From: JBPBPI01 sp050954885
Lineage (GTDB): Bacteria > Pseudomonadota > Alphaproteobacteria > Caedimonadales > Caedimonadaceae
NCBI GenBank assembly: GCA_050954885.1
Contig: JBPBPI010000098.1
Coordinates: 1 to 58,126 of the forward strand
Reading direction: 5' to 3'
DNA length: 58,126 nucleotides
A program made the translations under genes and the position numbers. The notes under the pieces were generated by a model, which was given only the letters and a program-made list of their open reading frames with translations, had not been told where the DNA came from and did no database searches. Shown here piece by piece: positions 53,245 to 58,126 of this stretch. The number at the start of each line of letters is the position of its first letter. Positions within the stretch are counted from its first letter, which is position 1.

Positions 53245-53634
53245 ATGTCTGCCTCAAGTATGAAAACAACCGATCCTCAAATCTATGACACCAATAATAT
53301 TTTTGCCAAAATTTTAAGAGGAGAAGCACCGGCGCGTAAGATTTATGAAAACGATCATGCATTGGCCTTTCACAATCTTTATCCTCAAGCGCCCATTCAT
53401 GCCTTGATCATTCCTAAAGGTCCTTATTGTAACATTGATGACTTTTATAAAACAGCAAGTCCTGATGAAATTTTGGGCCTATCTCATGCTATATCTCACG
53501 TCATTGACATTTTGTCTTTAAAACAAGATGGGTTTCGTCTGATCACCAATTGCGGCACCTTTGGACATCAAGAGGTTTTTCATTTGCATTTCCATGTGCT
53601 TTCAGGCCGACCTTTAGGAGAATTAGTTGCCTAA
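53245..53634 (+). CDS. HIT family protein (HINT-like)
   Basis: 129 residues. IFAKILRGEAPARKIYENDHALAF and the histidine triad HLHFHVLSG (about 112-120), with GFRLITNCGTFGHQEVFH before it. Nucleotide hydrolase/transferase of the HINT branch, probably a purine nucleoside phosphoramidase. The stop overlaps the next start (TAATG). GGGAAAAA precedes ATG 53245. Confidence 0.92.
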   Translation: MSASSMKTTDPQIYDTNNIFAKILRGEAPARKIYENDHALAFHNLYPQAPIHALIIPKGPYCNIDDFYKTASPDEILGLSHAISHVIDILSLKQDGFRLITNCGTFGHQEVFHLHFHVLSGRPLGELVA

Positions 53635-54632
53635 TGACCATGATTCGTCTTTTTCTTGGCCTTGGTATCAGTTTAATTTGTTTTTATTTTGCCATTCAAT
53701 CCATTGATTTTTTATCTTTAAAAAATAGTTTTAAAGATATTGATCTTTTAAAGGCATTGGGTGCAAACTTGGCTCTTTTTGCATGCCAGTGGTTTCGAGG
53801 TCAACGCTGGGCAAGGCTTTTAAAACCTCTTTATCCTGTTCGTTCTCTCAAGGCTTTTGAAATCTATAGCGTGGGTAATTTAGCCAATTTGCTGATTCCT
53901 TTAAGAGGTGGTGATTTTATTCGAGCTTGGCAAATGGCAAATCATTTAAAAATTTCCAAATCTTCAGTCCTGGCAACAGTTGTGACAGAGCGTTTATCAG
54001 ACCTTATCTTCTTTGGATTTCTACTGGGTCTCTCATTAATGCTATATCCATTGCCAAATTGGATTGCGAGCGCCGGTGGTTTGCTTGTTTTAGGATCTGC
54101 TTTTCTTGTCTTACTATTACTGCTTTTCAAAATGAACTATCTTTCAATCAATCTTTTGACATGGATTTTAACATTCTTTTTGCCGCAATCTATTGTTGAC
54201 CGAATTGAAAAGATGATAAGAACATTTTTTTTGGGTGTCGCCCCTTTATTATCCTTGCAAGAATATGGTTGGTTTATCCTTGAAACCATTTTGACATGGG
54301 GTTTACAAGGGGTCTTTATTTATATTCTTTTCGACGCTTTTGGTTTTACAACAAATTACAATTTAGATTTTTGTGCAACATGGTTGATGTTGGCTTTGAC
54401 AACTGTTGCCATCATTGTTCCTTCGTCCCCCAGTTATGCCGGCACACTTCACTTGATGATTGTGCTGTCTTTAAATACTTGTGGCGTTCCTGACACGCAA
54501 GCTTTCACTTATGCAGTTATTTTTCATGCATTATATACAATTGATACAATTATTTTAGGGCTTTATGGACTGACCAAAATGCATCTGAAATTTCGAACGC
54601 TTTTTTCATTGAAATCATCTTCCAAAAATTGA
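53634..54632 (+). CDS. Lysylphosphatidylglycerol synthase-like membrane protein (UPF0104)
   Basis: 332 residues from ATG 53634, which overlaps the HIT stop by one base; the longer ORF from 53550 would lie within HIT. About eight membrane helices. The family pattern is clear: RWARLLKP, SVGNLANLLIPLRGGDFIRAW, VVTERLSDLIFFGFLLGL and the later VIIVPSSPSYAGTLHL. It is the flippase-like half of MprF or a related AglD-type protein and lacks the aminoacyltransferase domain. Possible role in lipid handling. Confidence 0.85.
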   Translation: MTMIRLFLGLGISLICFYFAIQSIDFLSLKNSFKDIDLLKALGANLALFACQWFRGQRWARLLKPLYPVRSLKAFEIYSVGNLANLLIPLRGGDFIRAWQMANHLKISKSSVLATVVTERLSDLIFFGFLLGLSLMLYPLPNWIASAGGLLVLGSAFLVLLLLLFKMNYLSINLLTWILTFFLPQSIVDRIEKMIRTFFLGVAPLLSLQEYGWFILETILTWGLQGVFIYILFDAFGFTTNYNLDFCATWLMLALTTVAIIVPSSPSYAGTLHLMIVLSLNTCGVPDTQAFTYAVIFHALYTIDTIILGLYGLTKMHLKFRTLFSLKSSSKN

Positions 54633-54709
54633 TGTATTTGCAATTTGTTTAAATTGCCGTTAATGTTTTAAAAAATATAAATATTTTACGTCTTTGTTGG
54701 GGAGGGTAG

Positions 54710-56158
54710 ATGGCAAAGTTACTGTACTATAGTGCTGTGGTCATAGCTTTTGGCAGTATTCAAGAAGGATTTACAAAACTTGAATCCCAAAAAACAACAA
54801 ATGTGTCTCATAATTCTCAAAGTGAAATTGCAATCTTAAAACAACAGATTGCAGCTTTAAGTAACAAAGTGAATGCGCTTGAAAAAAAAGAAGCTGAAGT
54901 TCATTACAAAGAAAAAGTCACACATACAGAACAAGCACCCATTCAGATGGTTCAAAGTGGCAATACCCAGGCCAAATTAAAAATTTCAGGAATGATCAAT
55001 CGTGGTGTTGCTTATTATGATAATGGTCGAAATAAAAACATAACTCATGTTGATATTGATGCAGCCCCTTCTCGTATTAACATATCCTCAGAGGCAAATT
55101 ATAATAAAGACCTTAAGGTAGGTGCTGTTCTTGAAATGGCAGTGAAATCCAATTCCAGTGAAGCCTTTGATATAGGCCAAGATGATAATTCTGCGTCATC
55201 TGTTTATTTCAGAAAACGTAAAATAGAAGTTTATTTTGATCATCAGCGCTATGGTATGTTGAGTCTTGGGCAAGGTGAAGCGGCGACTCACTATGTCTCA
55301 GGTGTAGATTTGACGGGCACAGATATGTTTACTCAAGGAGCGGATTTGGCAGGTTTTGCAGGAGGTGTCAGGTTTATCAATGGCACTATCGCACAACAAG
55401 CCCTGTTACCAGTGCCAGGTGTGGATCAAAGCGATTCCAATAGCCCAGATCGCGATCGTCAAGTGGGTGATGTTTGGATCGATGTGTTGGGCTCACGCCG
55501 TGTTGATCGTATTCGCTATGATACACCCAATTTTTACGGTTTTGTCTTATCTGCCTCTCATTCACCAAGGGATTTAACGGATTATGCACTACGTTATGCA
55601 GGTGAATGGTCAAAGACCAAAGTGGCCGTGGCTCTAGGCTATGCCAATGTACCCTTTAGCAACTACCTCAGCAACGCAGGGACGCGTACGGTGCGCAAGG
55701 GCAGGCGCGAATATGGCGGATCTACCTCTGTTTTATTTCCCATAGGTATCAGTGTAGGTGGATCTTTGGCCACCAAAATTTATAGGGATCCAGGTCGCCG
55801 AAATGGTACTGTGTGGACCACAAAATTGGGCTATCAGCATGCGTTCATGCCAACACTGGGCAATACATGCTTTGCTGTGACCTATGGCCGTGGCCGTGCT
55901 TTATTTGACGATACCGTCACGCCTTTGCCCTCTGATTATACCGATACTACATTTTCAGAAGATAACAGCGAAAAGGTTCGTATCTATGGCGCCTATTTGG
56001 TGCAAAATTTAGATCGTGTCGCCACCGAAGTGTTCATCGGTGTTCAATATCATCATCTCAGTCGCACGCCTTTTGGTCAATCCGCGATGATTCAAGAACA
56101 GGGCTATAATTTTAAACGTATTTTGGCGTCAATTGCAGGCGCACGGATCAAATTTTAA
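54710..56158 (+). CDS. Outer-membrane porin with N-terminal coiled coil
   Basis: 482 residues from ATG 54710 behind GGGGAGGG, a very strong ribosome site. Signal peptide at the N-terminus, then a short coiled coil (SEIAILKQQIAALSNKVNALEKKE) and a 16-strand-type porin domain: LKISGMINRGVAYYDNG, the SSVYFRKRKIEVYFDHQRYGMLSLG pair, and a final strand ending in Phe (AGARIKF), as needed for BAM assembly. General diffusion porin of the alphaproteobacterial type. Probably among the most abundant proteins here. Confidence 0.88.
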   Translation: MAKLLYYSAVVIAFGSIQEGFTKLESQKTTNVSHNSQSEIAILKQQIAALSNKVNALEKKEAEVHYKEKVTHTEQAPIQMVQSGNTQAKLKISGMINRGVAYYDNGRNKNITHVDIDAAPSRINISSEANYNKDLKVGAVLEMAVKSNSSEAFDIGQDDNSASSVYFRKRKIEVYFDHQRYGMLSLGQGEAATHYVSGVDLTGTDMFTQGADLAGFAGGVRFINGTIAQQALLPVPGVDQSDSNSPDRDRQVGDVWIDVLGSRRVDRIRYDTPNFYGFVLSASHSPRDLTDYALRYAGEWSKTKVAVALGYANVPFSNYLSNAGTRTVRKGRREYGGSTSVLFPIGISVGGSLATKIYRDPGRRNGTVWTTKLGYQHAFMPTLGNTCFAVTYGRGRALFDDTVTPLPSDYTDTTFSEDNSEKVRIYGAYLVQNLDRVATEVFIGVQYHHLSRTPFGQSAMIQEQGYNFKRILASIAGARIKF

Positions 56159-56184
56159 AAAAGTAGACGTTTTATAAAAAACTT

Positions 56185-56784
56185 TTAATGAGACTGTTTT
56201 TGCGATTTATGTCCAATACCTTCAGCAAGCAGTGAAACTACTAAAGTGTTTAAACTAACATTTTCGCTCTTAGAGCATTCAACTAATTTTCGATGTAAGC
56301 TTCGAGGTGTACGAATAACCCATTTACCACTAAACTTCGCATCATCTGAAGGTACAGGAATGGGTGTTCCTAATTCTTCAGCAGTTTTGATCCAAGAGGT
56401 AATTGCATCTTCTAAACTATGGATAGCTTCTTCAATTGTATCTCCGTCAGCCATGCATCCATTAAGATCGAAAGCTTCCGCTAAATAGCCACCCCCGTCT
56501 TCAGCAGATAATTTATGAATATTGAAAGGATAGTTAATCATTTTTTCTTCTTTTATTTTGAAATCAATAAGCTCAATAAATCTTTTAATATAAATGGCCT
56601 TAATTGGCTTATGAGCAGGAACCGTCAAACAAAGTCCTGAACATGTACTAAAAGTCACATGGCTTGTTCCAGGTTGACGAAAACTAATACTATATCGCTG
56701 TGCAATGGTTTTTAGATCTTCAATTTTCCAATCATCTTGAGGATTGTTCCTCATTGCTGTAAATTTTTTATTAAACTGACTCAT
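56185..56784 (-). CDS. HicA-HicB fusion (toxin-antitoxin in one chain)
   Basis: 199 residues. Residues 20-74 look like HicA, the double-stranded-RNA-binding-fold mRNA interferase: IEDLKTIAQRYSISFRQPGTSHVTF, with the catalytic His, then VPAHKPIKAIYIKRFIE. From Met82 (56541) there is a HicB antitoxin: INYPFNIHKLSAEDGGGYLAE, LNGCMADGDTIEEAIHSLEDAI and a C-terminal RHH-like DNA-binding segment. AAGAAG before ATG 56541 could allow internal initiation and free HicB. HicA and HicB are normally two proteins. Whether the toxin is active is unknown. Confidence 0.75.
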   Translation of the reverse strand: MSQFNKKFTAMRNNPQDDWKIEDLKTIAQRYSISFRQPGTSHVTFSTCSGLCLTVPAHKPIKAIYIKRFIELIDFKIKEEKMINYPFNIHKLSAEDGGGYLAEAFDLNGCMADGDTIEEAIHSLEDAITSWIKTAEELGTPIPVPSDDAKFSGKWVIRTPRSLHRKLVECSKSENVSLNTLVVSLLAEGIGHKSQKQSH

Positions 56785-56916
56785 AAAATTATAGTATCAT
56801 ATTTAGTATTAAAATAAAAAGCACGTTAAAAAATTATTTAAAAAAATATTTCATTTTATTAATTTTTAGCAAATAATGTAGGTGGGATCTTTTATTTAAA
56901 ACTTGGACGACGATAA

Positions 56917-57129
56917 ATGATTTTTGTAAGATCCTATCTTTTGCTTTTCATAGGGTTAAGTATAATTGCAACTGGTTGTGAGCATTACAAACCGATGGAT
57001 TTTCCGCCTCAAAACGGCGAACGGCCAAAACCTGGTTTGTTCAGTGGACAAAGTGGCGCTTTTGAAATTCCTTTAAATAATTCTACAAACACCACATCTC
57101 AATATGATAATTTATCAAAATTAGAATAA
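56917..57129 (+). CDS. Small predicted lipoprotein
   Basis: 70 residues. Signal peptide with a lipobox-like IATGC (Cys at 21), so it is probably lipidated and anchored in a membrane. The rest is polar and Pro/Ser/Asn-rich, apparently disordered. No family recognised. It is 25 bases ahead of the MFS gene and may share its transcript. Confidence 0.6.
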   Translation: MIFVRSYLLLFIGLSIIATGCEHYKPMDFPPQNGERPKPGLFSGQSGAFEIPLNNSTNTTSQYDNLSKLE

Positions 57130-57154
57130 AGTTACATCAAAAGGAAATTCAGTT

Positions 57155-58036
57155 TTGCGTTCCACTTTTTTCTTGGTTTTACTTTTAGCGGTTTGCTTGG
57201 CCCAGATGGCAGCCGATATTTATGCCCCCAGTTTACCCGCCATTGCCCTAAGCTTTGACACCACCATCAGCCATGTGCAGTGGAGCATGTCGATTTATAT
57301 GCTGGGGGTTGCGGTATCACAGTTAATCTATGGACCTCTATCAGAAGGCGTAGGTCGCAAACCGCCTATTGTCAGCGGTCTAATCATCATGGTTATCGGC
57401 AGTGTGATCTGCATGACATCCTCAACAATTGATACTTTGATTGTGGGACGCTTGATCCAAGGCCTTGGGGCCGGTGCGTGTACCTGTCTTTGGCGTTCGA
57501 TCTTCAGAGATGTCTTCACCGGTGAAGATCTGGCGCGTTCTAGTTCGTACTTAAACATTTTTATTATATTTATTATCCCCAGTGCGCCTCTATTGGGGGG
57601 ATATTTGCAAGTCTTGTTCAATTGGCGCGCAAATTTTGTTTTTATGACCGGGTACACTTTGGTGGCTTTGGCTGGGATGATCTTTATTTTCAAAGAAACG
57701 AATCAAACCTATCATGTGTCTAAATTAAAAACAGACTACATCGTTAAAAATTATGCTCTTTTGCTTAAGAATCGATTTTTTATGGGCCTTAGTTTAAGTA
57801 CCTTTTTAACCTATGGTGCTTTCTTCAGTTGGTTTGTCATCGGGCCTGTTTTATTGATTGAAAAAATTGGCATCAGCCCCAGTACCTTTGGATGGCTGTC
57901 ATTTTGTGGGGGTGCTGTTGCCTGTGCCTTGGCCGGATACATCAACGGCCAGCTGGTCAAATATTTGGGCATGACCTTTATGATGCGAGTTGGTTGGAGT
58001 ATCATGATTTTATCTGGGATGCTGATGGCACTATAG
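57155..58036 (+). pseudogene. Bcr/CflA-type MFS drug transporter, truncated by an insertion
   Basis: 293 residues from TTG 57155 (AAGGAAA upstream). MFS family of drug exporters of the Bcr/CflA type: AADIYAPSLPAIA, then GPLSEGVGRKPP (motif A, D-x-R/K-GR-like) and LIQGLGAGACTCLWRSIFRDVF. Only 8-9 of 12 membrane helices are present. The frame ends MLMAL followed by TAG, and that TAG is in the terminal repeat of the element that begins at 58032. About 100 residues are lost; I expect no transport activity. Confidence 0.82.
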
Positions 58037-58126
58037 CTGATTGCATATATAATTACTCAATGTTATAAATAGGGATGAGTTACGGATATAGTACAGATTT
58101 ACGGTCTCGTGTTGTTGAGTATTTGT
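58032..58126 (+). mobile_element. IS630-family element, left end and transposase start (cut by window)
   Basis: Begins TATAGCTGA right after the MFS frame. A short, AT-rich leader leads to ATG 58075, with reading frame MSYGYSTDLRSRVVEYL, the N-terminal helix typical of IS630-type transposases (helix-turn-helix with D/E-LR-x-RVV). The window ends after 17 codons. The outer TA fits a TA target. The same terminal nine bases start the miniature element at 41515. Confidence 0.7.

Noticed and set aside
1..58126. tRNA or rRNA genes.
   Set aside because: I saw no T-arm GTTCGA-type motif with a matching acceptor stem, and no rRNA-like sequence, in any gap between genes. A weak candidate could be missed by eye.

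Overview
The window looks like part of the chromosome of an AT-rich, probably host-associated alphaproteobacterium of the Holosporales/Caedimonas/Paracaedibacter type. This rests on alphaproteobacterial marker genes and gene orders: a TrcR-type DUF1013 regulator; pcm, rhodanese, tolC, popZ and valS in a row; cnoX, LON domain, Trm112, def, fmt and truA in a row; hslV-hslU; and cox3 followed by SURF1. An RMND1/DUF155 protein and many secreted Sel1-repeat, coiled-coil and tandem-repeat proteins also fit an intracellular lifestyle. The lineage is inferred from gene content, not from a marker phylogeny. I saw no rRNA, tRNA or CRISPR array.

Layout. 1-4.0 kb: a broken MotB/OmpA-type C-terminus, xseB, DUF1013, phosphofructokinase, a DUF465 protein, a LysE exporter and a LysR-like protein with only the helix-turn-helix. 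4.2-6.2 kb: a secreted Sel1 protein between two copies of an intergenic hairpin repeat. 6.2-11 kb: methyltransferase, photolyase, a SemiSWEET-like protein, hldD and rbsK. 11.3-17.4 kb: the pcm-tolC-popZ-valS block, ended by a miniature inverted-repeat element that supplies the valS stop codon. 17.6-21.9 kb: exported MsrA and MsrB, a glycosyltransferase and an asparagine synthase. 21.9-28.3 kb: an accessory stretch with an LRR-like secreted protein, DUF4153, an ene-reductase with a relic of a second copy, secreted unknowns and a DUF29 gene broken by one amber codon.

28.5-34 kb: uvrB, a YejA-like binding protein, cox3 and SURF1. 34-35.2 kb: a YwqK-like ORF and a DUF1963 ORF in one frame, separated by a stop codon. 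35.4-39.5 kb: proteostasis and translation genes. 39.5-51.3 kb: the richest accessory island. It holds two Sel1 proteins (one with a bipartite-NLS-like motif), an IS630-type miniature element, a DUF2628 protein, a secreted protein with three 76-residue repeats behind a near-consensus promoter, RMND1/DUF155, an alpha/beta hydrolase, two coiled-coil proteins with almost the same leader, and a dioxygenase-like gene split by an amber codon whose 3' end has a decayed second copy. 51.3-58.1 kb: hslUV, HIT, a UPF0104 membrane protein, a porin, a HicA-HicB fusion, a small lipoprotein, and an MFS transporter cut off by the start of an IS630-family element at the window edge.

How the genes work together. 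The housekeeping blocks cover repair (xseB, phrB, uvrB), protein quality control (hslUV, cnoX, LON domain, def, pcm, msrA, msrB), envelope building (hldD, glycosyltransferase, asnB, tolC, porin) and respiration (cox3, SURF1). The islands between them hold exported, repeat-rich, low-complexity proteins that look like a changing set of host-interaction factors. Small transposon-derived elements and stop codons are actively trimming gene ends here.
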